Shown: positions 25,495 through 33,491 of the stretch, piece after piece
Position numbering within the stretch: position 1 is the first letter of the stretch
Layout of the letters: every line of letters starts with the position of its first letter
Source: Streptomyces yatensis
GTDB taxonomy: Bacteria; Actinomycetota; Actinomycetes; Streptomycetales; Streptomycetaceae
DNA length: 64,000 bases
Assembly (NCBI RefSeq): GCF_018069625.1
Contig: NZ_CP072941.1
Coordinates: 10,044,001 to 10,108,000, forward strand
Reading direction: 5' to 3'
Translations under genes and position numbers: made by a program
Notes under the pieces: model-generated
The model's database searches: none
What the model was told of the DNA's origin: nothing
What the model saw: the letters and a program-made list of their open reading frames with translations, nothing else

Positions 25495-27565
25495 CCAGGA
25501 CGATGCGGGCGTCCAGGCCCTGGCATCCGCGCGGAGTGGCGAGCAGCGGGTTGACTTCCAGCTCGGAGATCTCCGGATGGGCCGCCGCCACTTCGGTGAT
25601 GACGGCGATGGTGTGGGCGAGTGCATCGAGATCGACGGCGGGGCGGCCACGCACGCCGTGCAGCAGGGCCGCGGAGCGCAGCCGGCCCAGGAGCTCACGG
25701 GCCTGCCCGGGGGTGAGCGGGGCGAGCGCGAAGGCCACGTCGCGCAGCACCTCGGTGGTGACCCCGCCGAGGCCGAGCATGGTGACCGGCCCGAAGCGGG
25801 GGTCGCGCCGGACACCGACGATCAATTCGACACCGTCGCGCGGATCCGCCATGGCCTCGACGCAGTACCCCGGTGGAGACAGCCGCTCGGCCATGTCGGC
25901 CACGGCGGTGCCGACCGCCGAATCGCCTTCCAGCCCGAGCGCGACACCGCCGGAGTCGGACTTGTGCAGCAGGCCGAGCGCCTTGACCACGACCCTGCCG
26001 CCGATCTCGCGGGCCGCCTTAACGGCCTCGTCCACGGTCGTGACCAGGCGCGCCGCCGGGAAGTGCACACCCGCGGCGCGGATCAGCTCCCGTGCGCTCC
26101 AGTAGCCGTCGTCCGCCACAGGCGGCAGTGGGTCGGGCAGGGGCCGCAGCGCGGGGTCGGCGGGGGTGCGCCGGGCCAGCATCCCGAGGCTGCGTGCCGC
26201 TTCCTCGATGGCGCGGAAGACGGGGACACCGCGGCGCTGCAGTTCCTCGGCGGCGTCGCTGTAGGGGTACATGGTGTGAACGGCCACCGGTTTGCAGCGG
26301 TCGCGTACCAGCTCGCCCATCTCGGCGGCGGTCTCGATCTCGGAGGTGGCGAGGGCGGCGCTGTACTCGCCGTAGCCGCCGAAGTAGCCGGTGATCAGGA
26401 CCGAGTCGGTGTCCGGTGCGTCGAGCAGATCGCCCAGCACCCGGGCGAAGGAGGTGACGTCCCGCTCACCCATGCCCGCGAGGTCCACCGGGTTGCCCAC
26501 CCCCGCCGACGGCGTCAGATGGTCTCGCAGCCGCCGCGACAGCTCGGAATCGAACTCCGGTACGGACAACCCGTACCGCTCGGCCAGGTCACAGGCGACC
26601 GAGGCATGGCCACCGCCGTCGGCGAGCACCGCAACCCTGCGGGCGGGGGCCGCGCCGAACAGATGCAGCGCCTCCAGCAGGCTGGCCATCTGACGGGGGC
26701 TGGCCACCCGGTCGATCCCGGCGGCCCGGCAGGCCGCGTCGATCACCGAGCTGTCGCTGACCAGCGCCCCGGTGTGCGACTTGGCCCCGCGTACGGACGC
26801 CTCGCTGGCGCCGACAGTGAGCAGCACCACGGGCTTGCCCATCGTGGTGGCCTCGGCGGCCGCCCCCACGAAGTCGCGGCCGTCGCCGAAGTCCTCGCTG
26901 TACACCGCGATCAGCTTCGTCTCCGGGTGCACGGTGTAGGCCCGGATGAGATCGGCGACGGTGAGGTCGGCCTGGTTGCCGAGGGAGGCGAAGCGGGAGA
27001 AGCCGAGCCCCCGCTCGGCCAGGATCCGGCTGAGCTCCAGGGCCATGTTGCCGCTCTGCGAGATCAGGCCCACCGGGCCGGGCGGCAGGGGATTGGAGGA
27101 AAGATACAGTTCGCTGCCGCTGTCCAGGACGCCCAGGCAGTTGGGGCCCAGCAGCACGGCACCCGCCTCGCGCACCCGCCGGGCCAGCGCCTTCTGCCGC
27201 GCCTCGCCCTCGATGCCGAGTTCCGCGAAGCCCGCGGTGATGCCGACGATGGCACGTGCCCCGGCGGCGAGCGCGTCCTCGACCGCCGATTCGAACCCGG
27301 CCGCCGGAACGGCGATCACCGCGAGGTCGGCGCGCTGGGGGAGTTCGGCCATGGAGCGGTAGGCACGCTCGCCGAGCACCGGCTCACCACGGCGGTTGAT
27401 CAGGTACACCGGGCGCCGCTGCCGCATGCGCAGCGCCTGCACACTGATCCAGTTGCCCCATTTGGTCTGGTCGTTGCTGGCTCCGATGACGGCGACCGCG
27501 TTCGGTGAGAACAGCGGTCCGAGATCGCGTTCCGGAACGCGCCGCTCAGTGGCGGAGAGGGTCAT
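25490..27565 (-). CDS. Acyl-CoA synthetase, ADP-forming (acetate--CoA ligase family)
   Basis: 691 residues. Order: CoA-binding domain (LFSPNAVAVIGASNDQTKWGN), two succinyl-CoA-synthetase-like flavodoxin domains (LISQSGNMALELSRIL; AVLADGGGHASVA), and a C-terminal ATP-grasp_5 domain (GGRVVVKALGLLHKSDSGGVALGL, EVNPLLATPRG). The family forms acyl-CoA from acid, CoA and ATP with release of ADP and Pi. It overlaps the upstream SDR gene by ATGA. In the operon it would activate the imported or partly oxidised substrate to its CoA thioester. Confidence 0.92.
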   Translation of the reverse strand: MTLSATERRVPERDLGPLFSPNAVAVIGASNDQTKWGNWISVQALRMRQRRPVYLINRRGEPVLGERAYRSMAELPQRADLAVIAVPAAGFESAVEDALAAGARAIVGITAGFAELGIEGEARQKALARRVREAGAVLLGPNCLGVLDSGSELYLSSNPLPPGPVGLISQSGNMALELSRILAERGLGFSRFASLGNQADLTVADLIRAYTVHPETKLIAVYSEDFGDGRDFVGAAAEATTMGKPVVLLTVGASEASVRGAKSHTGALVSDSSVIDAACRAAGIDRVASPRQMASLLEALHLFGAAPARRVAVLADGGGHASVACDLAERYGLSVPEFDSELSRRLRDHLTPSAGVGNPVDLAGMGERDVTSFARVLGDLLDAPDTDSVLITGYFGGYGEYSAALATSEIETAAEMGELVRDRCKPVAVHTMYPYSDAAEELQRRGVPVFRAIEEAARSLGMLARRTPADPALRPLPDPLPPVADDGYWSARELIRAAGVHFPAARLVTTVDEAVKAAREIGGRVVVKALGLLHKSDSGGVALGLEGDSAVGTAVADMAERLSPPGYCVEAMADPRDGVELIVGVRRDPRFGPVTMLGLGGVTTEVLRDVAFALAPLTPGQARELLGRLRSAALLHGVRGRPAVDLDALAHTIAVITEVAAAHPEISELEVNPLLATPRGCQGLDARIVLG

Positions 27566-28434
27566 GGGTGGTCCTTAGGGGACGAGTCCGGCGTGGGGAG
27601 GTCGGGTTCCGGTGTGGCGAGGCCGGGCACGGGGTGCCCGGCGCCCCAGGCGTCCGCTCCGCCGTCGACCACAACGGTGGTGCCGGTGACGTAGGAGCCC
27701 TGGGGGGAGGCGAGGAAGGAGATGAGCCCGGAGACGTCCTCGGGCCGGCCGAGTCTGCCCAGCGGCACCGACCGCTCCCAGCGTTCCCGGTCCTCCGGTG
27801 TGTAGTGGTCGTCCAGGCCCCCGGTGGCGATGGTGCCGGGGGCCACGCACACGGTGCGGATGCCGTACCGGCTCCACTCCAGGCTGAGCCCGGCCGCCAG
27901 GTTCTCCACCGCGGCCCGTGCGGAGGCGGCATGGGCGAAGCCGGGTATGCCGCGGCGCGGAGAGAAGGCGATGAAGAACACGGCGCCGGAGCGCTGTGGA
28001 ATCATCGCCCGGCGGGCGACCTCCCGGGTCATCGCCCAGGTGGCGTCGACGGCGAGCCGGTGCACGGCCCGCCAGCCGCCCGGGCTGATCTCCTCGGCGG
28101 GCGCAGTGAACTGTCCGCCCGCGTTGTTGACCAGGACATCGACGCGGCCGAACGCCTCGAGTGCGTGGTCGACGACCCTGGTGACACCGCCCTCCTCGCG
28201 GATGTCCGCGGACACCGTGACGCAGGAGCCGCCGAGGGCCTCGATCTCCTCGGCGACCTCCGCCAGGGGCTCCGGGCGGCGCCCGCAGACCACGACGCGC
28301 GCTCCGCCGGCGGCCAGGTCCAGTGCGGTGGCCCGGCCGATGCCGGTGCCTCCGCCGGTCACCAGGGCGACCTTGCCGGTGTGGACATCCGGCCGTAGTC
28401 CGCTGCCCGGCGGCGCGGGTTGATCAGTCCGCAC
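27562..28434 (-). CDS. SDR, 2,4-dienoyl-CoA reductase-like
   Basis: 290 residues. Cofactor site VTGGGTGIGRATALDLA, NNAGG, and the C-terminal VAPGTIATGG. The usual YxxxK pair is absent: the equivalent segment reads FAHAASARAAVENLAAGLSLEW, resembling 2,4-dienoyl-CoA reductases, which keep an SAKA-type segment instead; here the lysine is arginine. It may reduce an unsaturated acyl-CoA in the same pathway, or be altered in activity. It is the first gene of the operon, facing the TetR gene across a 239-bp promoter region with operator-like sites. Confidence 0.82.
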   Translation of the reverse strand: MRTDQPAPPGSGLRPDVHTGKVALVTGGGTGIGRATALDLAAGGARVVVCGRRPEPLAEVAEEIEALGGSCVTVSADIREEGGVTRVVDHALEAFGRVDVLVNNAGGQFTAPAEEISPGGWRAVHRLAVDATWAMTREVARRAMIPQRSGAVFFIAFSPRRGIPGFAHAASARAAVENLAAGLSLEWSRYGIRTVCVAPGTIATGGLDDHYTPEDRERWERSVPLGRLGRPEDVSGLISFLASPQGSYVTGTTVVVDGGADAWGAGHPVPGLATPEPDLPTPDSSPKDHP

Positions 28435-28464
28435 AGAGCCTCCTCGATCTGTGAGCCAAAGGTT

Positions 28465-28482
28465 TGACTGATGCGTCAGTTA
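28465..28482. promoter_or_regulatory. TetR operator candidate before the catabolic operon
   Basis: TGACTGA-N4-TCAGTTA, an 18-bp near-palindrome (one mismatch) 31 bp upstream of the SDR start codon and opposite the TetR gene. The size and position fit repression by the divergent TetR. Confidence 0.6.
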
Positions 28483-28582
28483 GCCTTCCGACCGAGACCG
28501 GCGTCAAGGGGGTACGGCGAGAAAATTCCCAGGGAAGAACGGGAGTTCACCGTGTTCGCGGGACTTGCCGAGGAGTTGACGC

Positions 28583-28601
28583 TTCGGTCAGAATGACCGA
28601 A
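28583..28601. promoter_or_regulatory. Second palindrome in the divergent TetR promoter region
   Basis: TTCGGTCA-N3-TGACCGAA, perfect 8-bp arms. A direct repeat with units ATGACCGAACGCTGAGC and ATGACCGGACGCTGAGC overlaps its right arm and lies ~70-85 bp before the TetR start. It may be a second operator or a site for another protein. Confidence 0.45.
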
Positions 28602-28673
28602 CGCTGAGCGCCATGACCGGACGCTGAGCCCTGGCGCGGACGGGGAGCCAGGACCGAGGAATGGAGAGACGAT

Positions 28674-29294
28674 GTGAGCACCGGCACGAAGACGGAGCCC
28701 AGGACCGACGAAGACCGCAGGGCGAGGATCCTCGACGCCACGTGGCAGCTGATCGCCGAGCGTGGCTTCCACGCCGTGCGCATCTCCGACATCGCCAAGG
28801 TCTGCGGCACCAGCACCGGCACGGTGCACTACTACTTCCCGGGGAAGAACGACGTACTGGCAGAGGCCCTCAAGTACTGCGTCGACCGGGCGTTCGCGCG
28901 CCAGTCCACCCAGCTGCGCGCCGTTCACAACGCACACGAGCGGCTGCTGAAGCTGATCGACATGCAGCTGCCACGGGTCGGCCAGGTCCGGGACGAGTGG
29001 GCCATCTGGCTGCAGTACTGGGCCGAGGCCACCATCCGCCCCGAGTTCCGCCCCGCCCACAACGAGTACTACGCACGCTGGCAGGAGACCGTCCGCCGGA
29101 TCGTGCAGCGCGGCCAGCGGCAGGGAGTCTTCCGCGCGGACGCCGACCCGCACGTCGTCGCACTGCGGCTGACCGCGCTCACCGACGGCGCGGCGATCCA
29201 GGTGCTGACCGGAGTGCCCGGCATGACCATCGGCACCATGCGCGAACTGCTGGTGGATTTCGTCCACCAGGAGCTGGTGGCCGACGCACACTGA
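28674..29294 (+). CDS. TetR-family regulator
   Basis: 206 residues from a GTG preceded by GGAGAG. The N-terminal HTH is clear (RARILDATWQLIAERGFHAVRISDIAKVCGTSTGTVHYYFPGKNDVL). The C-terminal ligand-binding region has YWAEATIRPEFRPAHNEYY and resembles regulators of acyl-CoA or polyamine metabolism. Transcribed away from the catabolic operon, it is the likely local repressor, perhaps released by an acyl-CoA intermediate. Confidence 0.92.
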   Translation: MSTGTKTEPRTDEDRRARILDATWQLIAERGFHAVRISDIAKVCGTSTGTVHYYFPGKNDVLAEALKYCVDRAFARQSTQLRAVHNAHERLLKLIDMQLPRVGQVRDEWAIWLQYWAEATIRPEFRPAHNEYYARWQETVRRIVQRGQRQGVFRADADPHVVALRLTALTDGAAIQVLTGVPGMTIGTMRELLVDFVHQELVADAH

Positions 29295-29322
29295 GCCGGA
29301 CCCGGCACCGCGCCACGCGGGA

Positions 29323-29553
29323 TCACCGGATCAGTGTGCGCAGAACGGGAACGCCGGCGCCCGCACTGGTCAGTCCGGCGATCACGGCGGCGGGCACGGA
29401 CACGCCGGTGAGGGCGGTGAGGCCACCGATGACGAGGCCGATGACGAGCGCGGTGAGCAGGACGACGGTGGTGTGAACGGACAGGAACGGCTCCGCCGGG
29501 GCGGAATCGTTCGGCGACGAATGGACCGGTTGCGGCGGCTGAGTGCTGGTCAT
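29323..29553 (-). CDS. Small two-helix membrane protein
   Basis: 76 residues from the ATG at 29553 with a G-rich ribosome site; the frame could extend to 29703 but that part looks noncoding. After a Pro/Ser-rich ~28-residue start, two hydrophobic segments (TTVVLLTALVIGLVIGGLTALTG and VPAAVIAGLTSAGAGVPVL) suggest two membrane helices. No function recognised. It is convergent with the TetR gene and divergent from the WD40 gene. Confidence 0.6.
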   Translation of the reverse strand: MTSTQPPQPVHSSPNDSAPAEPFLSVHTTVVLLTALVIGLVIGGLTALTGVSVPAAVIAGLTSAGAGVPVLRTLIR

Positions 29554-29775
29554 GCCCCCACTCTGAGCCTGCCCGCCGCCCTCACCTGCAGGGATCGAAC
29601 AACTCCGCAGAAGTCTGATCAGCGGGTCGACACCACCGAACGGCAGCCGTGTTCGGTCGAACGCTTCCCCCGTGCCGTGGACCGTTCGGCGGTGTTCCGG
29701 CAAGTTCGGTACCGTTCCGTGGCCAGGGCTCTACCCTGGCTCTCCACGGCAACACGTGGGGGAACGTGGGGAACG

Positions 29776-31623
29776 GTGGACGTGACGCGGCAGCACCAGG
29801 CGGCGGTCAGCACTGGTACATATGACGATCTGCTGCGCCAACAGGCAGCGGAACTCACGCAGTTGCGCCTGCGGCGAGGCAATCCGTCACTGCGCTCGAT
29901 CGAGGCACGCGCGGCGCGCATGTTCGGGCTGGAGGCGTCCTTACCGATCTCCACGCAAAGCGCGGCGTTCAGCGGCCGGTACGTCAGCCGGGACAAGCTG
30001 ATGTGGCTGGTGCGCACCCTGATGTCATGGGACGAGTGGGGAGCGGAATGCGAGCCGCCCGGAAACCGGTCCCATGAGCTGGACACGTGGCGTATCCGCT
30101 GGACGGCCATCGCCGCCGCGAAGCCGACACGCCGCAGAACACCGGCCGCAGTAGCACCGGCGGAAGGTGACCCGCCTGCGGCTGAAGCTCCCACACCGGC
30201 ATCGGCCGAGGCGACGCCACCCCAGCCACCGCCGAGGGAGGCGGCAGACGGTCTCCCGCCCGGTCAGCCTCTTGACGATCCACCTGCGCCCTCCGCAATC
30301 GCATCGTTCTCCCCGGGATCCGCTGTCCTCACCGGTCACAGCAGCACCATCCGGTCCGTGGCGTTCTCTCCCGATGGCGCGCTGCTCGCCACCGGAGGGG
30401 GCGACCGGACGGTGCGGTTGTGGGATCCGCGCACCCGCGCGCCCGTTGGCGAGCCCCTCATGGGCCACACCGGAGCGGTCTACGCGGTGGCGTTCTCCCC
30501 TGATGGAGCGCTTCTTGCCACCGGAGCCGATGACCGGACGGTGCGGTTGTGGGACCGCCACACCCGCACGCCGGTCGGCGACCCGCTTTCCAGCCACACC
30601 AGCACGGTCCGGTCGGTGGTGTTCTCGCCCGACGGATCCCTCCTCGCCACCGCAGGCGGTGACCGCACCGTGCGGTTCTGGAACCCGCGCACCCGTACCC
30701 CGGTCGGCGATCCCCTCACGGGCCATACCGGCGCGGTCCACGCGGTGGCGTTCTCTCCCGACGGGACGCTCCTCGCCACCGGAGGCGGCGACCAGACGGT
30801 GCGGTTGTGGGACCCACGTACCCGTACTCCGGTCGGCGATCCCTTCACCGGCCACACTGGCTGGGTGCGGTCGGTGGCGTTCTCTCCCGATGGGACCCTC
30901 CTCGCCACCGCGAGTGGCGATCGCACGGTGCGGTTGTGGGACCCGCAGGCCCGTACTCCGGTCGGCGGCCCCCTCACCGCACACGTCAGCTGGCTCTACG
31001 CGGTGGCGTTCTCCCCTGACGGCGCGCTTCTCGCCACCGGAGGCGATGACCACACGGTGCGACTATGGGACCGGCAGGCCCGCACACCGGTCGGCGCCCC
31101 CCTCACCGGCCACGCCGACTGGGTGCGGTCGGTGGCGTTCTCACCTGATGGCACTCTCCTCGCCACCGCAAGTGGCGACGGCACGGCGCGGTTGTACGAG
31201 CGCGAGGCGCCGAGCGACATGAACGCCCGCCGACTCGAATTCCATCACCGGGTCGGCACGGCCATGCTCCATGTGCACCGGGGAACGACCGGAGGCGGAG
31301 CGCCCAGCGAGGAGCCGCCGGCGGAGCTCTACCGCGATGTACTCGAGGCAGCCGAAGCGACCTTCGTCCGGGCGACCAAGACGGGGGATGTCGAGCAGAT
31401 GATCGCGGGCTGGGACGAGTTCACCGGGCTCGCCACCCAGCTGGGGCAGAGCTCCGCGCTGCTCGGAGCCGTACTGCTCGGATCGCTGGTCGAGCACACG
31501 GGCCTGTCCCCGCAGGAGGTCATCTCCCAGGCCATCGCCAAGGCGCAGGCCCACCCCACCGGGACGCAAGCGGCGCTTGAACCCGCCGAGCCCACCGATC
31601 CCAGCACTCCCACCGGAAGGTGA
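29776..31623 (+). CDS. WD40 seven-repeat protein with N-terminal helical domain
   Basis: 615 residues from a GTG. The first ~125 residues (DDLLRQQAAELTQLRLRRGNPSLRSIEARA...) form a helical domain found in Streptomyces XRE/NTPase-WD40 proteins, here without an NTPase. A Pro/Ala linker follows. Seven 43-residue WD40 blades (H-x-AVAFSPDGxLLATGGGDRTVRLWD pattern) make a complete propeller. The C-terminal ~125 residues are helical and unrecognised. Codon 56 is TTA (29941-29943), suggesting bldA-dependent expression. Likely a protein-interaction scaffold; the ATPase usually joined to such propellers is absent. Confidence 0.85.
   Translation: MDVTRQHQAAVSTGTYDDLLRQQAAELTQLRLRRGNPSLRSIEARAARMFGLEASLPISTQSAAFSGRYVSRDKLMWLVRTLMSWDEWGAECEPPGNRSHELDTWRIRWTAIAAAKPTRRRTPAAVAPAEGDPPAAEAPTPASAEATPPQPPPREAADGLPPGQPLDDPPAPSAIASFSPGSAVLTGHSSTIRSVAFSPDGALLATGGGDRTVRLWDPRTRAPVGEPLMGHTGAVYAVAFSPDGALLATGADDRTVRLWDRHTRTPVGDPLSSHTSTVRSVVFSPDGSLLATAGGDRTVRFWNPRTRTPVGDPLTGHTGAVHAVAFSPDGTLLATGGGDQTVRLWDPRTRTPVGDPFTGHTGWVRSVAFSPDGTLLATASGDRTVRLWDPQARTPVGGPLTAHVSWLYAVAFSPDGALLATGGDDHTVRLWDRQARTPVGAPLTGHADWVRSVAFSPDGTLLATASGDGTARLYEREAPSDMNARRLEFHHRVGTAMLHVHRGTTGGGAPSEEPPAELYRDVLEAAEATFVRATKTGDVEQMIAGWDEFTGLATQLGQSSALLGAVLLGSLVEHTGLSPQEVISQAIAKAQAHPTGTQAALEPAEPTDPSTPTGR
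30328..31230 (+). repeat. Seven 129-bp tandem repeats encoding WD40 blades
   Basis: Seven in-frame units of 129 bp, each coding L-T-G-H...FSPDG...RLWD. The units remain very similar at DNA level, especially around GCGGTGGCGTTCTC, suggesting recent duplication or gene conversion. Confidence 0.9.
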
Positions 31624-31630
31624 CCCGACG

Positions 31631-32398
31631 ATGCCACATCCGAGCCTCCTCGCGGTGTTCGCGCACCCGGACGACGAGTCCCTGTCGGCGGGTGGCGTGC
31701 TCGCCCAGCACGCGGCCGCGGGAGCGCGAACCGCCGTCGTCACGGCGACCTGGGCAGAGGACACCCCACGCGCGGCGGAGCTGGCCGAGGCGCTCCACAT
31801 CCTCGGCGCCGGTGAGCCACGGATGCTCGGCTACGCCGACGCCCGGGCCCCACACTCGGCTCCGGGCGGCGTCCGATTCTGCGACGCGCCGCTCGATGAG
31901 TCGGTGCGTCGGCTGGTCACGCACATCCGGGCGTTCCGACCGGACATCGTCGTCACCCATGACGCCTATGGCGGGCTGACCGGCCATCCGGACCACCTCC
32001 ACACCCACCGGGTGACCACGCTCGCAGTCGAGGCCGCCGGGCTGGACCGGCTCTACCCGGACACCGGCGCGCCCTGGCAGCCGAGCGCCCTCTACCTGGC
32101 CACGCACCCACACTCGGCCGCGCAGGCGCTGGGCGCACACCTGGTCCGGGGAGACAAGGCGATGTACAGCGTCCCCGATGAGTGGGTCACCGCGACGGTT
32201 GATGCCAGTCCCTGGCTCGAACAGAAGCTCGGCGCTGTACTCGCCCACCGCACCGAAGTGGAGCGGGGAGCGCTGCCGGGCCGGCTTGCGGCACTCCCGC
32301 CAACCGAGCGGGCGAAACTGGTGTCCACCGAGTGGTACATCCGCCGCGACCTCGCCCGCACGGCGGCGACCCAAACCCGACTGACGCCACGCGGTTGA
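31631..32398 (+). CDS. PIG-L/LmbE-family deacetylase
   Basis: 255 residues from the ATG 7 bp after the WD40 stop, with GGAAGG inside the previous gene. The zinc-binding AHPDDE near the N-terminus and TGHPDHLHTHR (HxxH) later match the LmbE family, which removes acetyl groups from N-acetylglucosamine-like compounds, including mycothiol precursors and mycothiol conjugates. All zinc ligands are present. It is co-transcribed with the WD40 gene; a functional link is not evident. Confidence 0.9.
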   Translation: MPHPSLLAVFAHPDDESLSAGGVLAQHAAAGARTAVVTATWAEDTPRAAELAEALHILGAGEPRMLGYADARAPHSAPGGVRFCDAPLDESVRRLVTHIRAFRPDIVVTHDAYGGLTGHPDHLHTHRVTTLAVEAAGLDRLYPDTGAPWQPSALYLATHPHSAAQALGAHLVRGDKAMYSVPDEWVTATVDASPWLEQKLGAVLAHRTEVERGALPGRLAALPPTERAKLVSTEWYIRRDLARTAATQTRLTPRG

Positions 32399-32430
32399 GC
32401 GGTATCAACCGCCGGAACGCTCTTTCAAGC

Positions 32431-32820
32431 TCAGCTCTGCGGTCGTGCCCCGCTCCCCTCCGCCACCGCGTAGCCGGGCACGGACGGCCAGCGAACAGTC
32501 AGTACCACCGACTCCTCCTCCGCGAACCATGAGTGGTCGACTCCGCGCCCCCATACGACGTAATCACCCTGCTCTTCCAGAAGGACGCTGCGCCCGGGCA
32601 GTTCAACGCGGAACTGTCCGCTGATGAGAACCAGAAGCGCTGTGCGTTCCTCGCCCTTCACCCACTGCGCTCGCTCGTCGCCCCGCGGGTGGACGCCCCA
32701 TTTGATCTCCACGGACTCGCTGTGGCGCGGATCGCCGACGTCCTTGAAGTGTCCGAGGAGCCACCCCCGGTCCAGCGCCGCATCCTTGCCCGCATTGCCC
32801 ACGTACACACTGTCGTTCAC
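32431..32820 (-). CDS. Small cupin-like protein
   Basis: 129 residues, GTG start. The segments EIKWGVHPRGDERAQW, ALLVLISGQFRVELPG and DYVVWGRGVDHSWFAEEESVVLTVRWP form a cupin-like beta-barrel pattern. Such proteins are often called signal peptidase I in databases, but no Ser/Lys protease motif is present. Function unknown. It stands alone between convergent and divergent neighbours. Confidence 0.7.
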   Translation of the reverse strand: MNDSVYVGNAGKDAALDRGWLLGHFKDVGDPRHSESVEIKWGVHPRGDERAQWVKGEERTALLVLISGQFRVELPGRSVLLEEQGDYVVWGRGVDHSWFAEEESVVLTVRWPSVPGYAVAEGSGARPQS

Positions 32821-32897
32821 ACGGCAGGACGCTAGCAGCCGCTCTTGTGGAGGTGATCCGTGCCGGATCCGCGCCGGTCAGGCCCTAGTGTGCTGCC

Positions 32898-33451
32898 ATG
32901 CGCGACGACAGGCCCGATGAAACGCGCCGTGTCCAGCTGAGCCGGATCTTCGACGAGGACGCGGAGCTGTACAACCGGGCCAGGCCCGGGTATCCGCCCG
33001 AGCTGTTCGACGACCTCGCCGAGGTGGCCGGCACCGGGCCCGGCTGTCGTGTCCTCGAGGTGGGGGCGGGCACCGGCCAGGCGACCCTGCCGCTCGCCGA
33101 GCGCGGTTGCCGGATCACGGCCGTCGAACTGGGCGCGGACATGGCCGCCGTCGCCCGGCGCAAGCTGGCCGGGTTCGAAGCGGTGGAGATCGTGACGGCG
33201 GACTTCGAGACCGCAGCGGCCGCTTCGGACCCGTCGGCTTCCGGCGCTACGCGTGGGACCTGACGTACACCACGGCGGAGTACCTGGCGGTGCTGCGGAC
33301 CTACTCCGGCCACCGGGCGCTGCCGCCGCAGGCCAGGGAGGGGCTGCTGGAGTGCATCGCCCGGCTGATCGAGGGGCGGTACGGAGGCCGGGTCACCAAG
33401 CGGTATCTCACGGAACTGCGGGTGTCACGAACGGTCCCGGCGCTGCGGTAG
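32898..33451 (+). pseudogene. Class I methyltransferase, internally deleted and frameshifted
   Basis: The first 121-residue frame has a good methyltransferase start (YNRARPGYPPELFDDL, VLEVGAGTGQATLPLA) but runs out shortly after VTADFETA. The typical C-terminus (FGPVGFRRYAWDLTYTTAEYLAVL...RYGGRVTKRYLTEL) continues in the +1-shifted frame from ~33215. The middle of the family (motifs for substrate binding, roughly 80 residues) is missing at the junction. This fits an internal deletion that changed frame. The product would lack part of the fold, so it is called a pseudogene. Confidence 0.8.
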
Positions 33452-33491
33452 GCGCCGCTCCGGGCCGTGCCCACCTCTGACAGCCGGCCCC

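Noticed and set aside
28598..28621. Possible promoter -35/-10 near the TetR start
   Set aside because: A TTGACG occurs at 28576, but no convincing -10 element lies at the right distance.
30328..31230. Regular repeats considered as a CRISPR-like array
   Set aside because: The units are 129 bp, in frame and encode WD40 blades; there are no unique spacers.
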